From CAVSUZ01 sp963791885 (lineage in GTDB: Bacteria; Pseudomonadota; Alphaproteobacteria; Acetobacterales; Acetobacteraceae), in contig CAWBUL010000004.1 of assembly GCA_963791885.1 (NCBI GenBank), positions 1,612,001 to 1,676,000 on the forward strand: a DNA stretch of 64,000 nt, given 5' to 3'. Both the position numbers and the translations under genes were made by a program. The stretch's first letter is position 1. Each line of letters begins with the position of its first letter. Below, in pieces: positions 51,599 through 59,984 of the stretch. The notes beneath the pieces were generated by a model. That model made no database searches, had not been told where the DNA came from, and worked only from the letters and a program-made list of their open reading frames with translations.

Positions 51599-53527
51599 TC
51601 AGCTGCTACCGTGAAGGAATCCGGTAGAAAGCCATGGTATCGCTGCAACGACGATGAGCGCGGCGACGAGGGTGAGCATGTAGGGCCAGACACGCGGTAA
51701 CGACTCATCGGACGTGGCACGGCCGATGAGGCAAGTCTGGTAGAAGCCGACACCGAAGGGCGGTGAGAACAGGCCGACGCCCATCGCCAGGATGGCGACG
51801 ATCGCGTAGTGCACGACATGGATGCCCTGTTGCTCGGCGATCGGGAAAAGCAGAGGGCCGAACAGCACCATCGCGGGCAGGCCTTCGAGCACGCTGCCGA
51901 GTATAATGAACAGCACGATCGACACGGCCATGAAGCCGATCTTGCCGCCGGGCAGGCTGCTCATGATGGACGCCAGGGTCTGCGCGAAACCGGCCTGCGT
52001 CAGCGCCCAGGCCATGGCCGAAGCGCTACCGATGATGAGCAGGATGGCGCCGGAGAGAGACGCCGTTTCGACGAGTAACGGGAAGACTTGGCGGAGCCTG
52101 AAGGCGCGATAAATCAGGATGCCGACGACGACCGAGTAGACGACACCGACGGTGGCGACCTCGGTCGCTGTGGCGATGCCGGCAATGACGGCGTAGCGGA
52201 TGACGAAGGGCAGGATCAGCGCCGGAATAGCGACGATGAACAGGCGAGTCGTTTCTTTCGCACCGACATGCTCGCCGCCCGGAGGATCGCGGCGGGAACG
52301 GAAGAAGATGAGGATAATCAGCGCGAGCGCCGCAACACCGGCAGGCAGGAGGCCTCCGGTAAACAAGGCCTCAGTCGAGACACCTGTAACGGCGCCGACG
52401 ATGATCAGCACGAGGCTCGGCGGGATGGTTTCCGACATCGCGGCGGAGGAGGCGAGCTGGGCGACGAGTTCGCCGGGATGGGCGCCGCGGCGTTTCATCT
52501 CGGGCAGCAGGACGGGAGCGATGGCGGCCTGATCAGCGGCTTTCGAACCGGAGATGCCGGAGACGAGATACATCGCGCCTATCAGCGAATAGGATAGGCC
52601 GCCGCGGAAATTGCCGACCAGGGCGGCGAGGCAATCGACCAGGGCTTTGGCGATGCCGGTCATTTCCAAGAGCAGCCCGAGGACGACGAACATCGGAACG
52701 GCGAGAAGCTCGACCGACGACATGCCCTGGTTCATCTGGCTGATGATGATCGAGAGCGGAATGGTCGAGGTGAAATAGAAGAACGAGGCCGTGGCGATAC
52801 CGAAGCTGAAAGCAATCGGTACACCACAAAAGATGCAGACTCCGACGACGCCGACGAAGAAGACGAGCAGGTCGGCGTTGCCGAGGTCGTCGAACACCGG
52901 TTCCAGCAACCAGAAGGCGATACCGATCAGCAGGACGACGCCGAGTGTCGTGACCAGCTCAAACGCGGTGGCACCGGCGAAGAGCTGACGGATGGCGAAA
53001 TACAAAAGCAGAGCGAGGGCGACGATCTCGCCGGCGATTTCCCATGATCCCGGGATCTGCAAGGTCGGCATGGTGATCGCCGCCTGCTCTTGCATGTAGC
53101 CGAATCCGGTGAAGAGCAGGATGGCGGTGAAAATGGCGACGATGAGGCCCGAGGCACGCATGAGAAGGCGTTGGGTTTGTGGCCGCAGGCGGCCGACGAC
53201 GACCGTCATGCGCATATGCTCCGATTGGCGGAGCGCGATGACGGCGCCGAGGCTAACGAGCCACAGGAACAGGATGCCCGACAGCTCGTTGGTCCAGACC
53301 AGCGGGCTGTTCAGCACGTAGCGCCAGATCACGCCGCAGAAGAGCAGTACGATCTCGACGAAGACCAGCATGGCCGCGACGATGCGGCAGAACCAGTCGA
53401 GCGCGCTGTCGAGCGGCGCGAGAAAATCCCGCGCCCGTGGCGGAGCGTGGGTGAGGGTGGTCAGCCGAGCGATCCCGCGTATTTCTCGAGCGCCGACCAT
53501 AGGGCCGGGCTGAACTTGCCCTGCCAT
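51599..53527 (-). CDS. TRAP transporter fused permease (DctQ-DctM)
   Basis: 642 residues. The first ~200 residues form the four-helix small subunit (DctQ-like; VIWRYVLNSPLVWTNELSGILFLWLVSLGA) and the rest the large DctM subunit with about 12 segments (SGISGSKAADQAAIAPVLLPEMKRRGAHPGELVAQLASSAAMSETIPPSLVLIIVG). Such fusions occur in several TRAP families (for example SiaQM). It works with the periplasmic binding protein encoded upstream. ATG 53527 overlaps that gene's 3' end by 67 bp; a later ATG (53500) is possible. Confidence 0.9.
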   Translation of the reverse strand: MAGQVQPGPMVGAREIRGIARLTTLTHAPPRARDFLAPLDSALDWFCRIVAAMLVFVEIVLLFCGVIWRYVLNSPLVWTNELSGILFLWLVSLGAVIALRQSEHMRMTVVVGRLRPQTQRLLMRASGLIVAIFTAILLFTGFGYMQEQAAITMPTLQIPGSWEIAGEIVALALLLYFAIRQLFAGATAFELVTTLGVVLLIGIAFWLLEPVFDDLGNADLLVFFVGVVGVCIFCGVPIAFSFGIATASFFYFTSTIPLSIIISQMNQGMSSVELLAVPMFVVLGLLLEMTGIAKALVDCLAALVGNFRGGLSYSLIGAMYLVSGISGSKAADQAAIAPVLLPEMKRRGAHPGELVAQLASSAAMSETIPPSLVLIIVGAVTGVSTEALFTGGLLPAGVAALALIILIFFRSRRDPPGGEHVGAKETTRLFIVAIPALILPFVIRYAVIAGIATATEVATVGVVYSVVVGILIYRAFRLRQVFPLLVETASLSGAILLIIGSASAMAWALTQAGFAQTLASIMSSLPGGKIGFMAVSIVLFIILGSVLEGLPAMVLFGPLLFPIAEQQGIHVVHYAIVAILAMGVGLFSPPFGVGFYQTCLIGRATSDESLPRVWPYMLTLVAALIVVAAIPWLSTGFLHGSS

Positions 53528-54468
53528 TCCTTATAGAAGCCGGACTGGATCAGCTTGTTGCGGAAGCTGGCGATGTCGGGCTTGTTGAAGGTCAGGCCTT
53601 GGCTCTGCAGTTTCGCGCCGAGCGATTCGTCCAGCTTATCGTTCGCAGCGCGCTGTTTGACCGCTTCGGCGTCGAATGCGTCGGTGACGATCTTCTGGAT
53701 GTCGGCCGGCATGCTCTTCCAGAAAGTACCGTTCATAATCATCCAGTAGCCGACCCACATGTGGTTGGAGACAGAGAGGTATTTCTGCACCTGGTAGAGT
53801 TTCTGGGTCTCGATGACGCCGAATGGGTTTTCCTGGCCGTCAACGACTCTGGTCTGCAGGGCGGTGAAGAGTTCCGCGACGTTGAGCGTGACCGGTGAGG
53901 CGCCGAGGTGCTGGAAGAGCGAGAGCGAGATCGGGCTCGGCGGGACACGGATCTTGAAGCCGGCCAGGTCGGCGGCGTTGCTGATCGGCTTGGTGCTGCT
54001 GGTGATCTGACGGAAGCCTTCGTCCCAGATCTTGGTCATGGGCTGCAGGCCGACCTTTTGGATGTCCGGGCGGACCTGATCACCGACGGCGCCGTCGAGC
54101 GCGCTCCAGGCCGTGTCGGAATCCTTGAAGGCGAAGCCGATATTGTCGATGGCGGCTGACGGTACGAGGGTCGCGAGGATGTTGTCGCCGATGCCCATCA
54201 TCTGCATCGCGCCTACACGAATGTTGGACAGCATGTGCGTGTCGTCGCCGAGCTGATTGTTGGGGAAGACCTGAACCGTGACCTCGCCATTGGTCTTCTG
54301 CTTGATCGTCTCCCCCGCGGCGGTGGCGCCCTGGCTGGTCGGGTGATCGGCGGGGAGGTCGACGCCGAACTTGATGACGAAGCGTTGGGCCGCTCGGGCG
54401 CGCGTGATGGCGAAGAGGGGCAGTGCGGCAGACGTAGCGAGGACGTGCCGGCGCGACAGGGCTGTCAT
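53461..54468 (-). CDS. TRAP transporter substrate-binding protein (DctP family)
   Basis: 335 residues. A Tat-type signal is likely (SRRHVLATSAALPLFAITRARA, with a twin Arg). Mature motifs: FVIKFGVDLPADHPTSQGATAAGETIKQKTNGEVTVQVFPNNQLGDD, KIRVPPSPISLSLFQHLGASPVTLNVAELFTALQTRVVDGQENPFGVI (the conserved Arg that clamps a carboxylate is in the KIRVPP region), and VSNHMWVGYWMIMNGTFWKSMP. Ligand: an organic acid, identity unknown. ATG 54466-54468 has an excellent GGAGGAA site. Three GTCTC...GAGAC elements lie 77-345 bp upstream. Confidence 0.92.
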   Translation of the reverse strand: MTALSRRHVLATSAALPLFAITRARAAQRFVIKFGVDLPADHPTSQGATAAGETIKQKTNGEVTVQVFPNNQLGDDTHMLSNIRVGAMQMMGIGDNILATLVPSAAIDNIGFAFKDSDTAWSALDGAVGDQVRPDIQKVGLQPMTKIWDEGFRQITSSTKPISNAADLAGFKIRVPPSPISLSLFQHLGASPVTLNVAELFTALQTRVVDGQENPFGVIETQKLYQVQKYLSVSNHMWVGYWMIMNGTFWKSMPADIQKIVTDAFDAEAVKQRAANDKLDESLGAKLQSQGLTFNKPDIASFRNKLIQSGFYKEWQGKFSPALWSALEKYAGSLG

Positions 54469-54544
54469 GGAGTTCCTCCGAGTATTGGGCGTACTCATTG
54501 CCGTGCTGCACGGGACAGTCAATCGGCTGGGGGCCAGGATTTGT

Positions 54545-54599
54545 GTCTCGAGAGAGTCTCAATTTTCGGTGTATGGGACCTTGTAGCATGATATGAGAC
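54545..54599. repeat. 55-bp GTCTC...GAGAC element, copy B1
   Basis: GTCTCGAGAGAGTCTCAATTT at the left end and ATGATATGAGAC at the right end. It aligns with B2 and B3 over its length: a GTCTCG box, a second TCTCA box one helical turn later, a variable middle, and a closing GAGAC. It lies 77 bp upstream of the dctP start. Confidence 0.65.
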
Positions 54600-54638
54600 A
54601 AGCCGGCGCTCCGGCCCTTTGGGGGCGGGGCGTGGGGT

Positions 54639-54694
54639 GTCTCGGAGCAGTCTCAGTTTAATGATTTGGAGTCCAGTGGGTCGTCGTGTGAGAC
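54639..54694. repeat. 56-bp GTCTC...GAGAC element, copy B2
   Basis: Left end GTCTCGGAGCAGTCTCAGTT, middle TAATGATTTGGAGTCC, right end GTGTGAGAC. Shares with B3 the stretch TCTCAGTTT-A/G-ATGATTT-G/C-GAGTC. 39 bp after B1. Confidence 0.7.
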
Positions 54695-54757
54695 GGCAGG
54701 GGGTGTGAGTAGTCCGGGCACCACGCCCGGTCGGGTCGGCCTGGTGGCGGTGCGTGC

Positions 54758-54813
54758 GTCTCGGGAGAATCTCAGTTTGATGATTTCGAGTCTTCCGTTT
54801 CATAATGCGAGAC
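54758..54813. repeat. 56-bp GTCTC...GAGAC element, copy B3
   Basis: Left end GTCTCGGGAGAATCTCAGTT, middle TGATGATTTCGAGTC, right end ATAATGCGAGAC; the terminal six bases GTCTCG/CGAGAC are a perfect inverted repeat. 63 bp after B2. Confidence 0.7.
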
Positions 54814-54888
54814 ACGATGGCGATGCGAACGGCTTGGTTTTGGCTGTGGTAGTGCGGGCGGGCCAAGCGGTCATCCGGTCAGTATATA

Positions 54889-54901
54889 TTAGTATACCTA
54901 A
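54889..54901. promoter_or_regulatory. GntR/FCD-like operator candidate
   Basis: TTAGTATACCTAA is a near-perfect palindrome around TATA, in an AT-rich patch (AGTATATATTAG). It resembles FCD-type GntR operators such as TTGGTATACCAA, which often control TRAP operons (family knowledge). It is about 420 bp upstream of dctP with no regulator gene nearby, so the link is weak. Confidence 0.35.
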
Positions 54902-55045
54902 CATTTCCAGTGCTATACACCTGCCGGCCTGGGTGACCAACAAGCGTTCCGACGCAGATTGCCTAAGACGGAGGATGTCGCGGAGCGGCCGGGCTGTTGG
55001 CGAGGGTCGCTCCGGCAATCGGCGGGTGCGCCCCTGCGTGGCCGC

Positions 55046-55135
55046 CTATGCGGCCTTTCGGCGGCGCGCGGCGGTCAGGCCGACGAGGCCAAGGAACCAA
55101 GCGCCGAACAGGTGGGCGAGGCCGGCTTCGGGAGG
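55046..55135 (-). pseudogene. Possible PEP-CTERM tail relic
   Basis: One minus-strand frame ending at the TAG 55046-55048 reads PPEAGLAHLFGAWFLGLVGL then TAARRRKAA and stops. This is the layout of a PEP-CTERM signal (Pro-Glu, a hydrophobic helix, an Arg cluster at the very end). A GC-rich hairpin (GGCCGCATAGGCGGCC) overlaps the stop. Upstream the frame stays open for only about 25 more codons and has no start or signal peptide. Best read as the end of a decayed surface-protein gene. The rest of 54814-55330 holds no other gene that I can support. Confidence 0.4.
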
Positions 55136-55330
55136 TCGCTGTGGCGGCGCGGCGGGCCGGTTGTGGATGCGCGCCGCTACAGGTGGTGATCTGGCTTGTC
55201 GTCACGGCCTTCCCGGATTTATGGTGCCGTTGGTTTGGAGGGCGACACATGCTCCGCGCTTCTCGGCACGTCGGCTATCGCAACTTGATTTATGGTCACG
55301 CGGCGGCGCCACGTCGGGCGCTCAGCGGTA

Positions 55331-56679
55331 TCAAGACATCGTACCGCGCGAAGCGAACCTATCGGACGCCAGGGGCTTTGATGCCAGCGCCAATCGGGCG
55401 CCGTCGATCGGCCGCCGGACAATGAGGAAATAGATCGCCGCCCCCAGAACAGAGATTGCCGCGGCCAGTACCAGAGCCGGTGTGAATGAACCGGTCGCGT
55501 CCACAATCATCCCCGTTGCCAGAGAGGAACAAGTGCCGCCGATAAACGAGCCGCAATTCTGGATCGCGCCGCTTGTTGCCACGTATTCGCGGGGCGCTAC
55601 TGCATTGACGAGCGCCCAAATAGACGCGCCTGCCACCGAGCTACAGAACACGACAGCGCAGATCCATACCATAGCCATGGTGCTACTGGGGGCGTAGGCC
55701 GTCGCCAGAGTAAACACCGCAACTCCGACCAGCGTCGCCGCGATCGGATATCGCCGGGCGTCCAACCGGGCTGAGCCCTGCCGCGCTCAATCGGTCTGCC
55801 AGCGCTCCGCCGATGAGCGAGCCGAACAACCCGAAGATCTCCGGCAGTGTTGCGTAGAAGCCCGTGCGCATGATGGAGACGTGACGCTGCATTTCCAGAT
55901 AGCCGGGTAGCCAGGCCTGGAACAGCCAGTAGCAATAGCCGTTGCCGAAATTGCCGAGGAGCATTCCCCACACGATCGGATCACGGAACAACCTGATCCA
56001 GCGCGCGAAGGAAACGGGCGGTCCGGGCGGCTGGTCTTCCGCACTGATTGCCGCCAGATCCGCCGCGGGCAAGCTTGCTGCCTCAGGGTCGCGGTAGAAA
56101 ACCCACCACACCACCGCGGCGAAGAGGCCCGCCACGCCGAGCCCGATGAACAGCGTGCGCCAGCCATAAGCAAGCATGATGAGGGTGAGCACCGGCGGGC
56201 CGAAAATCGGAGCGATATGCGTCCCGGCGCCAAAAAGTCCCGCTGGCATTCCCCGGGAACGCAGCGGATACCACGCATTGATCACCCGAGCGCTGGTGGG
56301 AAATTGCGGCGCCTCGCCGACACCGAGGAAGACGCGGCAGAACAGCAATTGCACATAGCTTATATTGCACATAGCTTATTGAGAGGCCGGCTGCGGCCTG
56401 CGCCAGCGACCAGAGCACCATTCCGAATCCGAGCATGCGCCGCGGCCCGAACCGGTCGATCAATGGCCCGATTGGAAGTTGCGCGAGGGCGTAGGTGAAG
56501 GCGAAGGCGGAGAGTAGCCCACCCAGCGCCGTCGCGCTTAATCCAAGTTCGTGACGCATCGGTACCACTGCCAGCGCCAAACTTGAGCGGTCTACGTAAT
56601 TGATAACACCTGAAAGGATCAGGAGCCCGATGGCTGTCTTCTGCAGGCGCCTCGTGCGCGGAGCCAGGTTCTGCGGCAC
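55331..56679 (-). pseudogene. MFS transporter (anion:cation symporter-like), two lesions
   Basis: Three frames together make about 440 residues of an ACS-family MFS carrier (hexuronate/tartrate type). Segment 1, from ATG 56677-56679, reads MPQNLAPRTRRLQKTAIGLL through LPIGPLIDRFGPRRMLGFGM. Segment 2 reads SYVQLLFCRVFLGVGEAPQFPTSARVINAWYPLRSRGMPAG through LSAAGLSP. Segment 3 reads DARRYPIAATLVGVAVF to 55331. Lesion 1 is a 16-bp tandem duplication (56348-56379); deleting one unit restores SISYVQLLFCR exactly. Lesion 2 is one extra base near 55766-55767. Divergent from an amidohydrolase gene; the pair may handle one carboxylic acid. Confidence 0.8.
56348..56379. repeat. 16-bp tandem duplication inside an MFS gene
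   Basis: ATTGCACATAGCTTAT occurs twice in direct tandem (56348-56363 and 56364-56379). Because 16 is not a multiple of three, it shifts the frame of the MFS gene. Loss of one unit would revert the gene cleanly, so it could behave as a phase-type switch (inference). Confidence 0.85.
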
Positions 56680-56748
56680 GGACCGTTCCTCCTCGGGGCT
56701 TCGCGCCTATGTGGTGTTCATGTTGGCGCGCCTTGTTCACCTCATATG

Positions 56749-56761
56749 GTCATACTATGAC
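56749..56761. promoter_or_regulatory. Palindromic operator between MFS and amidohydrolase genes
   Basis: GTCATA-C-TATGAC is a perfect 6-bp inverted repeat around one base (extended ATGGTCATACTATGACAT). It is centrally placed in the 185-bp divergent intergenic region and AT-rich against its surroundings. A shared regulator for both genes is inferred. Confidence 0.45.
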
Positions 56762-56864
56762 ATGAAGTATGGATGCAATCCGGGGATTTCAACATTGCGA
56801 CGTTGCACCGTTTTAGCAGCAGCGGCCTCGGCTTGCGTTGCTGGAATGGCTCACGCGCGGGAGG

Positions 56865-57689
56865 GTGAGCTCTCTGATCGATTCGCATGTTCACACCTGG
56901 AAGCACGACCCACGATTTCCGTTTGCTCCCGGTGCTACGCCACCGCCGCAGGACGCCTCTGCGGAGATGCTGATCGCGTTGATGCAGGCTAATAGCGTGG
57001 CACGCACTGTCATCATCCAGGTCATCCACTATCGGTGGGACAATTCCTATCTCGCCGACGTGCTGCGCCGCTATCCGGAGCTGTTCCACGGTGTTTGCCG
57101 TGTGAACCCGGAAGATCCGGCAGCTCCCGACCAGCTCACGCGCCTAACTGAGGAGCAGGGTTTTCGCGGCGTGCGATTGAGCCCGGCCGCAGGGAAGGCC
57201 GGCGATTGGATCAAAGGTGAACTGATGCCACCACTATGGCGCCGCTGCGCCACGCTTCGTGTCCCGATGACGCTGCTTATTCCCGCTGTGCGCCTGCCCG
57301 ACATCGTGCCTCTGATCGAGGACAATCCCGACCTTACAGTCGTGATCGACCATATGGCCGATACGCCGCTTGATCGCCCAGATCTGCTTCAGGACCTGCT
57401 GGCCTTGCGTCGCTTCCCGCGCGTTTTCATCAAGATTTCGCATATGTGGAGCCTGTCGCACGAACCTTATCCGTATCCTGATGCCGCCGCGCAGGTGGGC
57501 AAACTTTACGATGCGTTCAGCGCCAAGCGGCTGATGTGGGGCACCGATTGGCCAATTTCGTTGAAGTGGCTACCCTATGGTCAGGCCGTTGCGCTGTTCC
57601 GCGACCATATGTCGATGATCCCGGAGAGTGATCACGCACAGATCCTGAGCGGTACCGTGCAGGAAGTATGGCCGTTCGATTTCGAATAG
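56865..57689 (+). CDS. Amidohydrolase family protein (amidohydrolase_2)
   Basis: 274 residues from GTG 56865 (VSSLIDSHVHTW); TTG 56838 would add nine residues. Metal-dependent TIM-barrel hydrolase or decarboxylase: HxH in LIDSHVHTWKHD, LTVVIDHMADTPLDRP (His), FIKISHMWSL (His), and the catalytic Asp in LMWGTDWPISL. These are typical of the lactonase/2-pyrone-dicarboxylate-hydrolase-like group. Divergent from the MFS gene with a palindrome between, suggesting uptake and hydrolysis of one compound. Confidence 0.85.
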   Translation: MSSLIDSHVHTWKHDPRFPFAPGATPPPQDASAEMLIALMQANSVARTVIIQVIHYRWDNSYLADVLRRYPELFHGVCRVNPEDPAAPDQLTRLTEEQGFRGVRLSPAAGKAGDWIKGELMPPLWRRCATLRVPMTLLIPAVRLPDIVPLIEDNPDLTVVIDHMADTPLDRPDLLQDLLALRRFPRVFIKISHMWSLSHEPYPYPDAAAQVGKLYDAFSAKRLMWGTDWPISLKWLPYGQAVALFRDHMSMIPESDHAQILSGTVQEVWPFDFE

Positions 57690-57753
57690 GCCTCGAAGAG
57701 AGTGCCGGATCTTCAGTCGCCGCCGATCGTTCCACCGTCCCGATTAATATTGT

Positions 57754-58731
57754 CTACGTCGGCCTCGTAATCTCGCTTCCAACCAGACCAGGTAGCAGCC
57801 CGCTGAGTGTGGGTTCGTCGTTCCAGACGAGGTTGACGGTCGCAACACGGAATGCCGCTTGGTAAGGGGCGGGGAGCCGAACAGCGTCTTTCGGCGTGGT
57901 GACAAGGATCAGGGTCTGCTGTTTTGCTTGAGAGATCAGGGTTTCAAGCTCCGCGTTGGAGAAGCGATGGTGGTCGGGCATCGGGACGCGGCGCGCGACG
58001 ATGACTCCGGCTTGTTCGAGCATGGTGAAGAATTTCTCCGGCCGGGCGATGCCGGCCAGGGCGAGGACACGCGTGCCGGCGAGGGCGGCGATCTCGGGGC
58101 CGGGGACGAGGTTAGCGCGGAGGATCGGGAGGGGGAGTTGATCGGCGGCGCCGGTGCGGTCCGGGCCGATGAGGATGGCGGCCTGGCAGCGGGCGGCGGC
58201 GGCCTCGACGGGTTCACGCAGGGGGCCGGCGGGAAAGACGTGGCGGTTGCCGAAGCCGCTCTCGCCGTCGATTACCAGCAAGGACAGGTCTTTGTGCAGG
58301 GTCGGGTTCTGCAGCCCGTCATCCATGACGAGGATGTCCGCCCCGGCCTCGACGGCGAGGCGGGCGGAGGCGGCCCGGTCGGGACCGACCCAGGTCGGGG
58401 CGGCCCGGGCAAGGAGCAGGGGCTCGTCGCCGACGAGGTCTGCGGGGTCGTCGGGCTGAACGGCGCGGGAGGCGCGGATGCGGCCGCCGTAGCCTCGGGT
58501 GAGCAAGTGCGGCCGGCGACCGAGGGCGGTCAGGTGGGCGGCGAGGTCGAGCACAACGGTGGTCTTGCCGGAGCCGCCCATGGTGGCGTTGCCGACGCAG
58601 ATGACGGGGATGGGGGCGTGCCAGCCGGGGCGGGCGACGCGCTTGGCGGTGGCGCGGGCGGTGAGCGCGCCGAGGGGAGAAAGCAGGCGGGAGAGTGGGC
58701 CGTCGGTCTGCCAGAAGGCGGGCGGCTTCAC
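57754..58731 (-). CDS. lpxK: Tetraacyldisaccharide 4'-kinase LpxK
   Basis: 325 residues. Phosphorylates lipid A disaccharide at the inner membrane. PAFWQTDGPLSRLLSPLGALTARATAKR (membrane-associated N-terminus), Walker A VGNATMGGSGKTTVV, LLTRGYGGRIRA, VMDDGLQNPTLHKDLSLLVIDGESGFGNRHVFPAGPLREP, VTTPKDAVRLP. The start overlaps the waaA stop by 4 bp. Gene order waaA-lpxK is common. Confidence 0.95.
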   Translation of the reverse strand: MKPPAFWQTDGPLSRLLSPLGALTARATAKRVARPGWHAPIPVICVGNATMGGSGKTTVVLDLAAHLTALGRRPHLLTRGYGGRIRASRAVQPDDPADLVGDEPLLLARAAPTWVGPDRAASARLAVEAGADILVMDDGLQNPTLHKDLSLLVIDGESGFGNRHVFPAGPLREPVEAAAARCQAAILIGPDRTGAADQLPLPILRANLVPGPEIAALAGTRVLALAGIARPEKFFTMLEQAGVIVARRVPMPDHHRFSNAELETLISQAKQQTLILVTTPKDAVRLPAPYQAAFRVATVNLVWNDEPTLSGLLPGLVGSEITRPT

Positions 58732-59984
58732 CGGAACAGACCGAGCAGGGTGTCGGCGAGGCGGGCGGGGAGGTGGTCGTGGCCGGCGACGGCGGCGGCG
58801 GCGCGGTTGCCGGCGGCGGTTCGAGCGGCGGGATCGGCGAGCATGGCGCCGACCCAGGCGGCGATCGATTGGGCGTCCGTCACGATGCGCAGGGCGTCGG
58901 CGGAGCGCAGGATGCGAACCGGCTCCGCGAAGTTGGCGGTGAACGGGCCGGTGGCGACGGCGCAGCTCGAGGCGGGCGGCTCGAGGGGGTTCTGGCCGCC
59001 GCCGGGTGGAACGAGGCTGCGGCCGACCAGGGCCATTGGGGCGAGGCGGTACCAGAGGCCGAGTTCGTTCAGCGTATCGGCGATCCAGATTTGGCCGGGG
59101 GCGGGGGTCTGGCCGGCGGAGCGCAGAGCGCCGTTGGTCAGCTGCGCGATGGTCGGGCCTCGCTCCGGGTGGCGCGGCACGAGGATGGTGGTGAGGTCGG
59201 GGTGGGTGGCGCGCAGGGCGGTGTGGGCGGCGAGGATGATTTCGTCCTCACCGGGATGCAGGCTGGCGGCGACCCAGGCAGGGCGTCCGGCCAGGGCGGC
59301 GCGGGCGGCGGCGAGGGCTGTCTCGTCGGCGGGCAGCGGCTCGGCGGCGAATTTCAGATTGCCGGAGGAAATGGCGTTGGGTGCGCCGAGGGAGGCAAGG
59401 CGGGCGGCGTCCTCGGGACTTTGCGCGTCGATCAGGTCGAAGCTGTCGAGGATGGTGCGGGCGAAGCCGGGTGCGCGCTGCCAGCCTCGTAGGCTGCGGG
59501 ATGACATGCGGGCGTTGATGAGGGCGAGAGGGATGCGGCGCCCGCGGGCGGCGGCGATGAGGTTGGGCCAGAGCTCGCTTTCCACCAGTACGCCGAGGTC
59601 CGGGCGCCAATGGTCAAGGAAGTCGGCGACCCAGCGCGGTACGTCGAGAGGGACGAAGCGGTGGAGAACATTGTCGGCGAGGCCGCGTTCCGGCAGGCGC
59701 TGGTCCAGCAGTTTCGCCGAGGTGACGGTGCCCGTGGTGAGGAGCAGGGCGGCGGGGCTGCGGTCGGCAAGGGCCCGGAGGAGCGGCAGGAGGGAGACGG
59801 TTTCGCCGACGCTGGCCGCATGCAGCCAGATCAGCTTGCCGGATGGGCGGGGGGTGGCGTCGATGCCGTAGCGCTCGGGCAGGCGGTCGGCGATTTCCTT
59901 ACCGCGCCGGGCACGGCGGTGGAGCATCGCGCGAAGGGCGGGCGCGGCGAGGTTGGCGCTAAGGGACCAAGCCTTTTCGATCAT
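58728..59984 (-). CDS. waaA: Kdo transferase WaaA
   Basis: 418 residues from ATG 59982-59984. Adds Kdo to lipid IVA from CMP-Kdo. LIWLHAASVGETVSLLPLLRALADR, LVESELWPNLIAAARGRRIPLALINARMSSRS, VAASLHPGEDEIILAAH, ILVPRHPERGPTIAQL, VGRSLVPPGGGQNPLEPPA are the family landmarks. Overlaps both neighbours by 4 bp, forming a lipid A operon with lpxK and the acyltransferase-like gene. Confidence 0.95.
   Translation of the reverse strand: MIEKAWSLSANLAAPALRAMLHRRARRGKEIADRLPERYGIDATPRPSGKLIWLHAASVGETVSLLPLLRALADRSPAALLLTTGTVTSAKLLDQRLPERGLADNVLHRFVPLDVPRWVADFLDHWRPDLGVLVESELWPNLIAAARGRRIPLALINARMSSRSLRGWQRAPGFARTILDSFDLIDAQSPEDAARLASLGAPNAISSGNLKFAAEPLPADETALAAARAALAGRPAWVAASLHPGEDEIILAAHTALRATHPDLTTILVPRHPERGPTIAQLTNGALRSAGQTPAPGQIWIADTLNELGLWYRLAPMALVGRSLVPPGGGQNPLEPPASSCAVATGPFTANFAEPVRILRSADALRIVTDAQSIAAWVGAMLADPAARTAAGNRAAAAVAGHDHLPARLADTLLGLFR

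Noticed and set aside
54666..55433. 255-residue plus-strand frame through the 54.5-55.4 kb gap
   Set aside because: Reads through the repeat elements and antisense of the MFS end; no domain, biased composition.
57859..59871. 670-residue plus-strand frame over lpxK and waaA
   Set aside because: Gly/Arg/Ala-rich antisense shadow of two well-supported genes.
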